Shown here piece after piece: positions 37,712-45,723 of a stretch of DNA of 64,000 bases. The first letter of the stretch is position 1. Every line of letters starts with the position of its first letter. The notes under the pieces are model-generated. The model was not told where the DNA came from, ran no database searches, and worked only from the letters and a program-made list of their open reading frames with translations. The DNA lies in the NCBI GenBank assembly GCA_022402565.1, contig JAKRSC010000024.1:232042-296041 (forward strand). Direction: 5' to 3'. A program made the position numbers and the translations under genes. The DNA comes from Hydrotalea sp. (lineage in GTDB: Bacteria; Bacteroidota; Bacteroidia; Chitinophagales; Chitinophagaceae).

Positions 37712-37753
37712 AAAGACCAAAGACTAAAGACTAAAGACTAAAGACTAAACACT
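37712..37753 (+). repeat. Short tandem repeat of AAAGACT
   Basis: Five head-to-tail heptamers (37712-37746; the first ends in C instead of T) followed by a degenerate AAACACT unit. The array runs to the stop codon of the minus-strand methyltransferase-like gene at 37752. The rest of the 225-base gap (37527-37711) shows no other feature I can name. Confidence 0.9.
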
Positions 37754-38459
37754 ACCTCTTCTTCCTATACACCAAAAAATGTTGCATTGGTAAAAAGTCA
37801 AGTTTTTTAGCCAATTCAAATCCTACCGTATCTAACTCTTTATTCAATTGTTGCACTGTCGTTGTATGCAAAGGCTTTATAGGAGAATTCGGATCCTCTC
37901 CCCTATACTCAATCAACACCAATTCTCCATTAGGGCCAAGGGCTTTGTGCATCTGTTGCAGCATTTCAAAAGGAAATTCTAGTTCATGGTACACATCTAC
38001 CATCAAAATCATGTCTACTGGTTGAGAAAACTTTGGAAGTTGATTGACCTCACCCTTCCAAACCTGTACACGTTCTAATTTTTTTGCTTCTTTCTGTTTC
38101 TCCAGGTATTGAATAAAAGCATCTTGCACTTCCACTGCATATACGCTACAAGTTGGATATCGCTCAGCAATACGAAAACTGAAGTATCCTGATCCAGCAC
38201 CTAGGTCAACTATAATTGCTCGATCTTTTGGCATTAATGCTGCTATAGCCTGACTAACACCTTCCTCTTCTTCTCGCGAATCGCGCTCTAGCCAAAAACC
38301 ACCTGCAGCCGACATCACTTGCGCAATCTCCCTGCCCTTGAAAAATTTTCCTATTCCATCTCTGGAAGCTTTACCAAATGTATAGGGCGTAGATTCAGAT
38401 TGCTGCTGGCTGTTTGGAGTAGAGCAAGCTATCAAACAACATAGTATCCACCATTTCAT
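37752..38459 (-). CDS. Predicted lipoprotein with a class I methyltransferase domain
   Basis: A 235-residue protein with a short N-terminal hydrophobic segment ending in a lipobox-like LIACS (cysteine near residue 12), then a Rossmann methyltransferase domain with the SAM-binding motif VDLGAGSGYFSF (about 83-94), an acidic residue after strand 2 in VYAVEV and the motif MILMVDVYHEL (about 150). Similar export-signal-bearing methyltransferases exist in Bacteroidota and Planctomycetes. SAM is not expected outside the cytoplasm, so either the signal is misleading or the protein does something else. Confidence 0.75.
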   Translation of the reverse strand: MKWWILCCLIACSTPNSQQQSESTPYTFGKASRDGIGKFFKGREIAQVMSAAGGFWLERDSREEEEGVSQAIAALMPKDRAIIVDLGAGSGYFSFRIAERYPTCSVYAVEVQDAFIQYLEKQKEAKKLERVQVWKGEVNQLPKFSQPVDMILMVDVYHELEFPFEMLQQMHKALGPNGELVLIEYRGEDPNSPIKPLHTTTVQQLNKELDTVGFELAKKLDFLPMQHFLVYRKKR

Positions 38460-38532
38460 ACCTCAATGTACAAATTTTGAGGTCTGCGGCAGCAAAATAA
38501 AAACTTAACTTGCCATATTAAATAGTTGGAAT

Positions 38533-39780
38533 ATGCCATCGATTATCTGTCCAAAATGTACACACCAGTTTGAAGCCACTGATGCTTTTCGTGAAGAAGT
38601 ACAAAGAGAATTAAATACGAAAGCAGAAAAATGGAAGCAACAAAAAGAAGAAGAATTTAAAGCCAAGGAAATACAATTTCAACATCAGTTACAAGCACGC
38701 GATCAGCAAATGCAGACTTTGTTGATTGAAGAACGCAAAAAAATTCAAACTGAAATAGAAACAGCTATAAAAGCTTCTATTCAAGCTGAGTTTGAACAAA
38801 AGCTAAAAATGCTTACAGAGTCGAATCAGGAGAAAGAAGAAAAACTGAAACAGGCACGTGAGCAAGAAATAAAGTTGATGCAATTACAAGAAGATTTGAA
38901 GCGAAAGGATACAGAAATGGAACTAGCAATGAAAAAAGCTGTACTAGATGAAAGAGAAAAAGTGAAAGAACAATTATTAGCTGATGAACAAAAGCGTTTG
39001 CAATTGAAAGAAACAGAATATCAATTGCGAGAAAAAGAATTTCAAAAACAATTAGAAGATCAGAAGCAGCTGATAGAACAAATGAAGCGCAAAGCTGAGC
39101 AAGGCAGTATGCAGTTACAAGGTGAAGCGCAAGAGTTATTGTTAGAGGATTTATTGCGACAAACATTTCCGTACGATAGCATTACAGAAGTAGGTAAAGG
39201 AGTGAAAGGAGCTGATTGTATTCAAGAAGTTAAAAATAAATTAGGACAAACTGCTGGTACGATCATTTATGAAAGTAAACGCACCAAAGAGTTTTCAGCA
39301 GAATGGATTGAAAAATTAAAAGCCGACATGCGTACTTTAGGGGCTGATATAGCTGTGATTGTAACGCAAACCTATCCAAAAGATATGGACCGCATGGGTG
39401 AGAAAGATGGAGTGTATATCTGCAGTTTTTCCGAAGTACGCGGTTTATCATTGGTATTAAGAAATGCTTTATTACGTATTGCCGAAGTGAGAAAGAGCCA
39501 AGAAAATAAAGGCGATAAAATGAGTCTCTTATACGATTACCTTACAGGTTCTGAATTTAATGAGCAATGGAAAGCCATTCGCGAAGGATTTTTAAGCATG
39601 CGCATGAGTATTCAAAAAGAAAGAGATGCCATGGAAAAACTTTGGAAGGCAAGGGAAAAACAACTCGATAAAGTTCTTCTAAATGCAGCAGGTATTAGAG
39701 GTTCAATAGAAGGCATCGCCGGGGCCGAAGTCAACTTAGAATTGACCGACGACGATGAAATGCCTTTATTAGATGAATAA
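38533..39780 (+). CDS. DUF2130 protein with long coiled coil
   Basis: A 415-residue cytoplasmic protein. It opens with a CPKC pair (residues 6-9), continues with a highly charged coiled coil (about 15-200, rich in K, E and Q) and ends in the DUF2130 domain, recognised by the EDLLRQTFPYDSITEVGKGVKGADCIQEV and GTIIYESKRTKEFSAEWIEKL regions. The last resembles PD-(D/E)xK-type nuclease cores (E-x-K), so a nucleic acid role is often suggested; it has not been shown to my knowledge. The gene is alone in its orientation between two minus-strand genes. Confidence 0.8.
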   Translation: MPSIICPKCTHQFEATDAFREEVQRELNTKAEKWKQQKEEEFKAKEIQFQHQLQARDQQMQTLLIEERKKIQTEIETAIKASIQAEFEQKLKMLTESNQEKEEKLKQAREQEIKLMQLQEDLKRKDTEMELAMKKAVLDEREKVKEQLLADEQKRLQLKETEYQLREKEFQKQLEDQKQLIEQMKRKAEQGSMQLQGEAQELLLEDLLRQTFPYDSITEVGKGVKGADCIQEVKNKLGQTAGTIIYESKRTKEFSAEWIEKLKADMRTLGADIAVIVTQTYPKDMDRMGEKDGVYICSFSEVRGLSLVLRNALLRIAEVRKSQENKGDKMSLLYDYLTGSEFNEQWKAIREGFLSMRMSIQKERDAMEKLWKAREKQLDKVLLNAAGIRGSIEGIAGAEVNLELTDDDEMPLLDE

Positions 39781-39790
39781 AAATAACTTA

Positions 39791-41446
39791 CTATGCGAGC
39801 CTGCTTTTCTTTCTTCCGTAAGAGAAATACAAAAGCAATCCTAGTCCCATCCACAAAAAGAACCAGAACCAACTCATAGCTGGTATTTCAATCATGAGGT
39901 ACAAGCAACATAGAGCACCCATGATTGGAATGAATGAGAGCTTTTTCAAAAAAGAGCGAATTGATACAACAACAAGTATGATAATGAAAATTAAAAACAA
40001 TATTTCTTGGTAGCCTTCATTATTAATATGAGTAATTGCATCAATAATTCTGGTACGGAAAGACCATATGAAAAACAAAGAAATAGCAGGAATAATCCAT
40101 TGACCATTAATATAAGGCAAATGGAATTTTCGTTCACCTTTTGCCAATTTAGGTAATAACAAAACGCCAAAACAAACCAATACAAAGGCAAATAAAGTTC
40201 CAATACTAGTTAGGTCTGTCATTAAACTACTAGGAAGAACTAAAGATGGAATTGCTACTAAACAACCAGTTACAATGGTTGCAAATGAAGGTGTTTGAAA
40301 TTTCGGATGGACTTTAGAAAACTTTTTAGGAAGCAACCCATCACGACTCATACTCATCCAAATTCTAGGTTGTCCTAATTGAAATACCAACAAAACACTT
40401 GTTGTAGCCACTACTGCTGAAACTGAGATGATATAACCAACCCAATCGAGATTGAGTTTTTCAAAAACGTACGCCAAAGGATCAGGCACTTTTAGTTCGG
40501 TATAAGGCACCATGCCGGTAAGAACCAATGCAATAAGAATATACAACACAGTACAAATAATGAGCGAATAAATCATACCACGCGGTAAATCGCGTTGAGG
40601 ATTTTCACATTCTTCCGCAGTAGTTGAGATGGCATCAAAACCAATGTAGGCGTAAAATACAGCTGATACACCAGCTAGCACTCCTCCAAATCCATTTGGC
40701 ATAAATGGTCTCCAATTTTCGGTATCCACGTAAAAGAAACCAACTACAATTACAAAAATTATAACGGCTACTTTAAACAACACCATCAAGTTGGTTCCTT
40801 TTTTACTTTCTCTAATTCCTATGTACGCAATTGATGTAATGAGAACAACTATAAGAAATGCGGGTAAGTTTACAAAAAATCGGTAAGAACCAATTACAGG
40901 TGCTTGCTCATACGTTTGTATAAAAGTTTGTTGTGCAGGAATCAAAGCAGCCCCTTGTGCTAGCTGTCCTTGTAGTAATTCATACTGCTCTGCTGCTGTA
41001 AAAGGATCTGTAAGCAACCAAGCAGGTAAATGAATACCAATACCTTGTAATAGGTTATCAAAATAGCCACTCCAACTAATTGCAACAACAATATTACCTA
41101 TTGAGTATTCTAAAATTAAAGCCCATCCAATAATCCATGCAACTACTTCACCAAATGATACATAAGCGTATGTATATGCACTACCCGCAACAGGAACTCG
41201 ACTGGCAAATTCAGCATAACACAATGCACTAAATCCACAGGTAACAGCAGTAATGATAAACAGAATAGCAATACCCGGACCGCCATTAAATGCAGCTGTA
41301 CCGATAGTTGAAAATATTCCTGCTCCAATTACGGCTGCTATGCCCATAAAAGTGAGGTCGCGTACGTTTAATACTTTTTTCAATCCAGTTCCATGAGTTG
41401 CGTCGGAACCAAAGGCATGAATAGGCTTTTTCCTCAGAAGTGACAT
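39791..41446 (-). CDS. Amino-acid permease, APC superfamily (cationic amino acid transporter-like)
   Basis: A 551-residue inner-membrane transporter with 12 or more helices. The consensus GIAAVIGAGIFSTIG (about 35-49) marks helix 1, and the YAYIGFDAISTTAEECENPQRDLPRG stretch after residue 265 is the APC signature at helix 6-7 as found in CAT-type permeases. A soluble loop of about 50 residues separates helices 3 and 5, longer than usual. It lies 44 bases downstream of the polyprenyl synthase gene on the same strand, so cotranscription is possible. Confidence 0.9.
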   Translation of the reverse strand: MSLLRKKPIHAFGSDATHGTGLKKVLNVRDLTFMGIAAVIGAGIFSTIGTAAFNGGPGIAILFIITAVTCGFSALCYAEFASRVPVAGSAYTYAYVSFGEVVAWIIGWALILEYSIGNIVVAISWSGYFDNLLQGIGIHLPAWLLTDPFTAAEQYELLQGQLAQGAALIPAQQTFIQTYEQAPVIGSYRFFVNLPAFLIVVLITSIAYIGIRESKKGTNLMVLFKVAVIIFVIVVGFFYVDTENWRPFMPNGFGGVLAGVSAVFYAYIGFDAISTTAEECENPQRDLPRGMIYSLIICTVLYILIALVLTGMVPYTELKVPDPLAYVFEKLNLDWVGYIISVSAVVATTSVLLVFQLGQPRIWMSMSRDGLLPKKFSKVHPKFQTPSFATIVTGCLVAIPSLVLPSSLMTDLTSIGTLFAFVLVCFGVLLLPKLAKGERKFHLPYINGQWIIPAISLFFIWSFRTRIIDAITHINNEGYQEILFLIFIIILVVVSIRSFLKKLSFIPIMGALCCLYLMIEIPAMSWFWFFLWMGLGLLLYFSYGRKKSRLA

Positions 41447-41490
41447 GTAGGTATGTTAATATTGAGTTGTCGAATGTACTTGATTTCAGC

Positions 41491-42456
41491 TTAATGTTCG
41501 CGTTCTAATAAAAAAGCTGCTAATTCGTGTAGTGGTTCTTTTCTGGAAGAAACCACTGCAATATTTTCTAAGTGTTGCAAGGCTTTCTTATAATAAGTCT
41601 GCTTTAAATCAATCGCCCACTGATCAACGCCACATGCGCGAAAGATACTAAGTACTTGTTTTACCTTGTCGTCTGCTTGGGTATTCATCAATTCTTGCAA
41701 TGACTTCTTTTGCGTATCAGAAGCTACTTCTAAAGCATGTAACATCAAGAATGTTTTTTTATTCTGGCGAATATCGCCGCCCACTTCCTTACCAAATTTT
41801 TGAGGATCGCCAAAAGCATCCAAATAATCGTCTTGAATTTGAAATGCAATGCCCAAGTTCTTACCAAACTCATAGAGATGCATGCGATTCCCTTCACCTG
41901 CACCACCTAATATAGCACCCATTTTCAAACTAGCTGCTAAAAGAACTGAGGTTTTTAAGGTAATCATTTCTATGTATGCTTCTAGGCTTACAGAGTTTGC
42001 TTTTTCAAAATCCATATCCATCTGCTGACCCTCACAAACTTCTTTTGCCGTATGGTTGAACAAATGCAAAATACGAGGCAGAAATGTTGGTTGAATTTTA
42101 TTCAAATGCTCATAAGCACGAATCAGCATAACATCACCTACCAAGATAGCTGTGCTTTCACCATTTCGCGCGTGCACTGTAGGCAGCCCTCTTCGTAAAG
42201 GAGCCGCATCCATAATATCGTCGTGCACCAAGGTGAAATTATGGAATAGCTCAATAGCTGTGGCTACATGATAGGAATCGGGATGAATGTCTTCAAACAG
42301 TTCATTTCCCATTAAGCACATTACTGGACGAACACGCTTACCTCCTAAACTTAAAAAATACTCTCCTGGTTCATACAAACTTGCTGGAGATTCTGGAAAA
42401 TGTTTACCCGAAAAATGTTGGGCAAATAACTTAGTTAACTCTTGAAATGAATGCAT
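41491..42456 (-). CDS. Polyprenyl diphosphate synthase (IspA/GGPP-like)
   Basis: A trans-isoprenyl diphosphate synthase of 321 residues from the ATG at 42456; a TTG eight codons upstream is less likely. The first aspartate-rich motif is DDIMD followed by LRRG (about residue 87) and the second is DDYLD (about 216), with the GGKRVRPVMCLM substrate-binding segment near 43. It makes farnesyl, geranylgeranyl or longer chains, for example for the menaquinone side chain; chain length cannot be judged safely from these motifs. Confidence 0.92.
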   Translation of the reverse strand: MHSFQELTKLFAQHFSGKHFPESPASLYEPGEYFLSLGGKRVRPVMCLMGNELFEDIHPDSYHVATAIELFHNFTLVHDDIMDAAPLRRGLPTVHARNGESTAILVGDVMLIRAYEHLNKIQPTFLPRILHLFNHTAKEVCEGQQMDMDFEKANSVSLEAYIEMITLKTSVLLAASLKMGAILGGAGEGNRMHLYEFGKNLGIAFQIQDDYLDAFGDPQKFGKEVGGDIRQNKKTFLMLHALEVASDTQKKSLQELMNTQADDKVKQVLSIFRACGVDQWAIDLKQTYYKKALQHLENIAVVSSRKEPLHELAAFLLEREH

Positions 42457-42525
42457 ACGCAAACCTAAGGTTTCCTGCAAAAGTGTGTATCAAAACCTTC
42501 ACCTTTCTTTAATAAGTTTCACTAG

Positions 42526-42533
42526 TATTTTTG
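42526..42533 (+). promoter_or_regulatory. Putative -7 box for the small outer-membrane protein gene
   Basis: TATTTTTG fits TAnnTTTG and lies 37 bases before the ATG at 42571. Confidence 0.4.
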
Positions 42534-42570
42534 GCACGATTTTTCGAATGCTACACTAAAACCAACATCT

Positions 42571-43053
42571 ATGATAAAAAAATGGCTGATTTGTATAACA
42601 GCAAGTATTGCAAGCACCGCTGTTATGGCGCAATTGAACGAGGGAACGAGTTACACAACTGCCCTAGGACTTAAAATGTTACCAGGCGCAGTTACATTAA
42701 AGCATTTTGTAAAAGAGAACCGTGCTTTAGAAGGATTAGGTTATTTCCACCAAGATGGATTTCGTTTAACTGGTTTATATGAAATTCATGGCGATATTGG
42801 AAATGCACCTGGTCTAAAATGGTACATTGGCGGAGGTGCGCATGTAGGCTTTTGGAATGAAAGTTGGAGAAACGCAAATAGAGATAAACCTTCAGGTGCA
42901 GTTTTAGGCGTTAGTGGAGTTTTAGGATTAGACTGGAAAATAAAGGGTGCACCTATCAACATGAGCCTTGATTGGCAACCTTCTATCAATGTAGTTGGAT
43001 ATAACTATTTTGAAGGTGGCTGGGGAGGATTAGCTGTTCGTTATACTTTTTAA
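42571..43053 (+). CDS. Small predicted outer-membrane protein
   Basis: A 160-residue protein with a signal peptide (1-20) and an alternating strand pattern ending in GGLAVRYTF, with a C-terminal phenylalanine as in outer-membrane barrels. The size would fit an eight-stranded barrel of OmpX type. No specific family is recognised. It overlaps the convergent small exported protein by four bases. Confidence 0.65.
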   Translation: MIKKWLICITASIASTAVMAQLNEGTSYTTALGLKMLPGAVTLKHFVKENRALEGLGYFHQDGFRLTGLYEIHGDIGNAPGLKWYIGGGAHVGFWNESWRNANRDKPSGAVLGVSGVLGLDWKIKGAPINMSLDWQPSINVVGYNYFEGGWGGLAVRYTF

Positions 43054-43454
43054 TAGAACAGCGGATAATAGATATGATTGACCTCTGACTGGGCCGGTTT
43101 CATAGCAAGAAGTCGGTCCATTTCATATTCATTTAGAGCTTCTTTAAACTTTTCGCGCAAATGAATTTCCAATCTGTCCTTTCTATAATAAAATTCAGAA
43201 CGATTTACATTAAGAATAGGCTCAATGTGTTTTTTTGTTCGAAGGAACTCTAAAACAGCCTCTTTAACTACATTTCTCCGAGTACTGTATAATCGAAATT
43301 TTGCATCTATATCGCGAGCAATAGATTCTGCTTGCACCCTTAAATATTCAGTATTAGGAAAATTGCTTTCAGTTTTAGGTTCTGGAGCAAATTGAGCAAA
43401 AGAACCATATACAAACATGCAAAGAAATATTGTTAAAGAGACCTTGTTTTTCAT
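43050..43454 (-). CDS. Small exported helical protein, unknown function
   Basis: The frame opens at 43502, but the ATG at 43454 starts a clean signal peptide (NKVSLTIFLCMFVYGSFAQ) and is chosen; 134 residues. The mature part is charged and mostly helical (RLYSTRRNVVKEAVLEFLRTKKHIEP and later YEMDRLLAMKP). No domain recognised. Its start is ten bases downstream of the next gene's stop, making it the last gene of a run that begins with ftsY. Confidence 0.6.
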   Translation of the reverse strand: MKNKVSLTIFLCMFVYGSFAQFAPEPKTESNFPNTEYLRVQAESIARDIDAKFRLYSTRRNVVKEAVLEFLRTKKHIEPILNVNRSEFYYRKDRLEIHLREKFKEALNEYEMDRLLAMKPAQSEVNHIYYPLFY

Positions 43455-43464
43455 AGTATTGATT

Positions 43465-43884
43465 TTAGAAAAACAATTGTGATAATACGTTAGTAGGATC
43501 ATTTTTAGCAGGCTTCAACCCCAAAAACTTATTCATTTGTTGCTGCACTAAAATACCACCTAGCTTGGTTTTAAGTTGATTAAAAAGCCCTGTTTGTTTT
43601 TGCGTGTAGCTTGCTGGATTACTTTGTTGAAGAGGAAGAATACCAGCCTTTTGCGTTAAAAAACCAGATAGAGCATCTTGTACACCTGGCTGTTGCGCCT
43701 TAGTTAAATTAAGTTGAGGTATTAATTGCCCCATTAATGAATTGGTGATAGATTTTACATCAAATGCACCTGATTGCGCTGCACCGGTTGCAACTTTTTT
43801 CAATAAATCGGACTGTGCCTGGCTGTCATTGCTTGATAATAAACAAGCTGCAGCTAAAACTGAGGTAAAGAATATTTTTTTCAT
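43465..43884 (-). CDS. Small exported protein, unknown function
   Basis: A 139-residue protein with a signal peptide (about 1-23, ending in SQAQ) and a helical mature part with repeated LLK, LMGQLIPQLNLTKAQQ and FLTQKAGILPL segments. I do not recognise the family. It starts 11 bases after the ftsY stop codon on the same strand, so it is probably cotranscribed with ftsY, an odd partner for an SRP receptor. Confidence 0.65.
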   Translation of the reverse strand: MKKIFFTSVLAAACLLSSNDSQAQSDLLKKVATGAAQSGAFDVKSITNSLMGQLIPQLNLTKAQQPGVQDALSGFLTQKAGILPLQQSNPASYTQKQTGLFNQLKTKLGGILVQQQMNKFLGLKPAKNDPTNVLSQLFF

Positions 43885-43895
43885 AGTTCAAGTTA

Positions 43896-44858
43896 CTATG
43901 AATCTTTCAATTGAAAAAGACTATCCACAAAAGCATCTTTACTAAACACCAACAAATCATCAATTTTTTCACCTACTCCAATAAATTTAACTGGAATATT
44001 AAACTGATTAGCTATAGCTAATACTACTCCCCCCTTAGCTGTTCCATCGAGTTTGGTAATGGTAAGTGCTGTAACGTCTGTTGCGGCTGTAAAATGTTTG
44101 GCTTGCTCCAAAGCATTTTGTCCCGTTGATCCATCTAATACCAACATTACTTCATGCGGAGCGGAAGGAATGACTTTTTGGATAACACGCCTAATCTTGC
44201 TCAATTCATCCATTAAATGGGCTTTATTATGTAATCGCCCAGCAGTATCTATAATTAAAACATCTACTCCCTTTGAAACCGCGCTTTGAGCTGCATCAAA
44301 TGCCACAGCACTTGGATCGCTACCCATAGCTTGTTTCACAATAGGCACCCCCACTCTTTCGCTCCAAATAGTTAATTGATCAACTGCCGCTGCGCGGAAA
44401 GTATCGGCTGCACCTAGCATCACTGATTTACCTGCTTTTTTAAAATTGTGCGCCAACTTACCAATGGTTGTTGTTTTACCCACCCCATTTACTCCAACTA
44501 CCAAAATAACAAACGGTGTTTCAGTTTCTGGGAAATCAAATGCCTGCAAACCCTGATCATTGCCAGCTAACATTTGCTTAATTTCATCATGTAGTAGCGC
44601 ATTAAGTTCAGAAGTGCCCACATACTTATCTGCCTTAACTCTATTTTGAATGCGCTCAATAATTTGCAAAGTGGTATCAATACCTACATCGGCACTGATT
44701 AACGCCTCTTCCAGATTATCTAACACCTCATCATCGATGGTGGACTTACCAGCAATAGCTTTTTTAATTTTATCGAAAAAGCCTTCCTTGGTTTTTTCCA
44801 AACCCTGATCGAGGCTTTCTTTTTCCTTTTTTCCGAATAGTTTAGCGAAGAAACTCAT
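43896..44858 (-). CDS. ftsY: SRP receptor GTPase FtsY
   Basis: A 320-residue membrane-associated GTPase that docks SRP-ribosome complexes at the translocon. The NG domain is complete: P-loop GVNGVGKTTTIGKLAH (about 119-134), DTFRAAAVDQL, DTAGRLHNK (about 204) and TKLDGTAKGG (about 265). The N-terminal acidic A domain is nearly absent, only a short KKEKESLDQGLEKTKEG stretch, as in many Bacteroidota. The SRP RNA gene is elsewhere in the window at 24.7 kb. Two small exported protein genes follow. Confidence 0.96.
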   Translation of the reverse strand: MSFFAKLFGKKEKESLDQGLEKTKEGFFDKIKKAIAGKSTIDDEVLDNLEEALISADVGIDTTLQIIERIQNRVKADKYVGTSELNALLHDEIKQMLAGNDQGLQAFDFPETETPFVILVVGVNGVGKTTTIGKLAHNFKKAGKSVMLGAADTFRAAAVDQLTIWSERVGVPIVKQAMGSDPSAVAFDAAQSAVSKGVDVLIIDTAGRLHNKAHLMDELSKIRRVIQKVIPSAPHEVMLVLDGSTGQNALEQAKHFTAATDVTALTITKLDGTAKGGVVLAIANQFNIPVKFIGVGEKIDDLLVFSKDAFVDSLFQLKDS

Positions 44859-44883
44859 GTTACAAGTATAACTTAAATGAAAC

Positions 44884-44916
44884 TAAAAAAGCTGTTACGG
44901 CCAAACCGGAACAGCT
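44884..44916 (-). terminator. Terminator of the rpmB-rpmG-DUF4295 operon
   Basis: Seven-base arms (44910-44916 with 44890-44896 on the minus strand) plus an inner three-base stem, followed by a T-run on the minus strand. It lies 26 bases beyond the DUF4295 stop. Confidence 0.8.
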
Positions 44917-44941
44917 CTTCACTCAAAAACTAGGCACCCAA

Positions 44942-45115
44942 TTATTTTTGGGCTAAGAAATCCTTCACCTTGTCTTTGTGAACAATGTTCTCTTTGAAGG
45001 TATAAGCGCCTGTCTTAGGACTTCTTACGGCACGAATAACTTTCGTCCAGTTCTTAGCTTCAGCAGAAGCCTTGAGGTCTTTTACCTTCGCGTTTTTTGA
45101 TGCTGCTTTTGCCAT
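44942..45115 (-). CDS. DUF4295 small basic protein
   Basis: A 57-residue, lysine-rich protein. It starts MAKAASKNAKVKDLKASAE and ends VKDFLAQK, matching the short DUF4295 family that follows rpmG in Bacteroidota. Translation was worked out by hand from 45115 to a TAA at 44942. The start is two bases after the rpmG stop, so it is translated with the ribosomal proteins; a ribosome-associated role is plausible but not established here. Confidence 0.9.
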   Translation of the reverse strand: MAKAASKNAKVKDLKASAEAKNWTKVIRAVRSPKTGAYTFKENIVHKDKVKDFLAQK

Positions 45116-45117
45116 GA

Positions 45118-45300
45118 TTACTTAATTTCTTTATGAACAGTTACTTTTTTCAAAATTGGATTGAACTTCTTTAACTCCAGACGCTCAGGAGTGTTCTTTT
45201 TGTTCTTAGTGGTAATGTAGCGGCTTGTTCCGGGCAGGTTGGTGCTCTTGTGCTCGGTACACTCCAGAATCACCTGAACGCGGTTTCCTTTCTTTGCCAT
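45118..45300 (-). CDS. rpmG: 50S ribosomal protein bL33
   Basis: A 60-residue large-subunit ribosomal protein. The sequence [12 protein letters not shown], then [25 protein letters not shown], is typical. Only one cysteine is present, so it is the zinc-free form of L33. It lies between rpmB and DUF4295 in an operon. Confidence 0.97.
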   Translation of the reverse strand: MAKKGNRVQVILECTEHKSTNLPGTSRYITTKNKKNTPERLELKKFNPILKKVTVHKEIK

Positions 45301-45325
45301 GATTCGTTTCGTTTAATACGTATGA

Positions 45326-45562
45326 TTAGATATGAGCACCCTGTGCCCTCATTTCTTTAATTACTACAGCCAAACCCTTCTTGTTGATGGTTCTGATTGC
45401 ATCAGCAGATACCTTCATAGTTACCCATCTGTCTTCTTCTGCAAAGAAGAAACGCTTGGTTTGTAAATTTGGTAAAAAACGACGCTTCGTTTTAATGTTT
45501 GAGTGAGAAACACTGTGTCCAGTTTGAGGCTTTTTACCGGTTACCTGACATACTCTTGCCAT
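45326..45562 (-). CDS. rpmB: 50S ribosomal protein bL28
   Basis: A 78-residue large-subunit ribosomal protein with the expected [20 protein letters not shown] start and [14 protein letters not shown] core. First gene of the rpmB-rpmG-DUF4295 operon, 34 bases downstream of a TAnnTTTG box. Confidence 0.97.
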   Translation of the reverse strand: MARVCQVTGKKPQTGHSVSHSNIKTKRRFLPNLQTKRFFFAEEDRWVTMKVSADAIRTINKKGLAVVIKEMRAQGAHI

Positions 45563-45596
45563 AGCTCAAAATTTAGTTCCGATTTTTTTCGGACGG

Positions 45597-45604
45597 CAAA
45601 GGTA
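45597..45604 (-). promoter_or_regulatory. -7 box of the rpmB operon promoter
   Basis: TACCTTTG on the minus strand matches TAnnTTTG and lies 34 bases before the rpmB ATG, a normal distance for a short leader. Confidence 0.6.
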
Positions 45605-45723
45605 GGAATACCTCCTAAATTTTCCATCTAAAAAAAGGGTTTTTTCGAAAAAATGTTCACACAAGCTGAAGAAGGCAGTAAAATCAACCCAGTTTTTCCA
45701 CATTTCAGCTCAAAAATGGCTTT

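Noticed and set aside
38813-39166. Minus-strand open frame of 117 codons with hydrophobic sequence
   Set aside because: It is the reverse of the Lys/Glu/Gln-rich coiled coil, which reads as Leu/Phe/Ser on the other strand.
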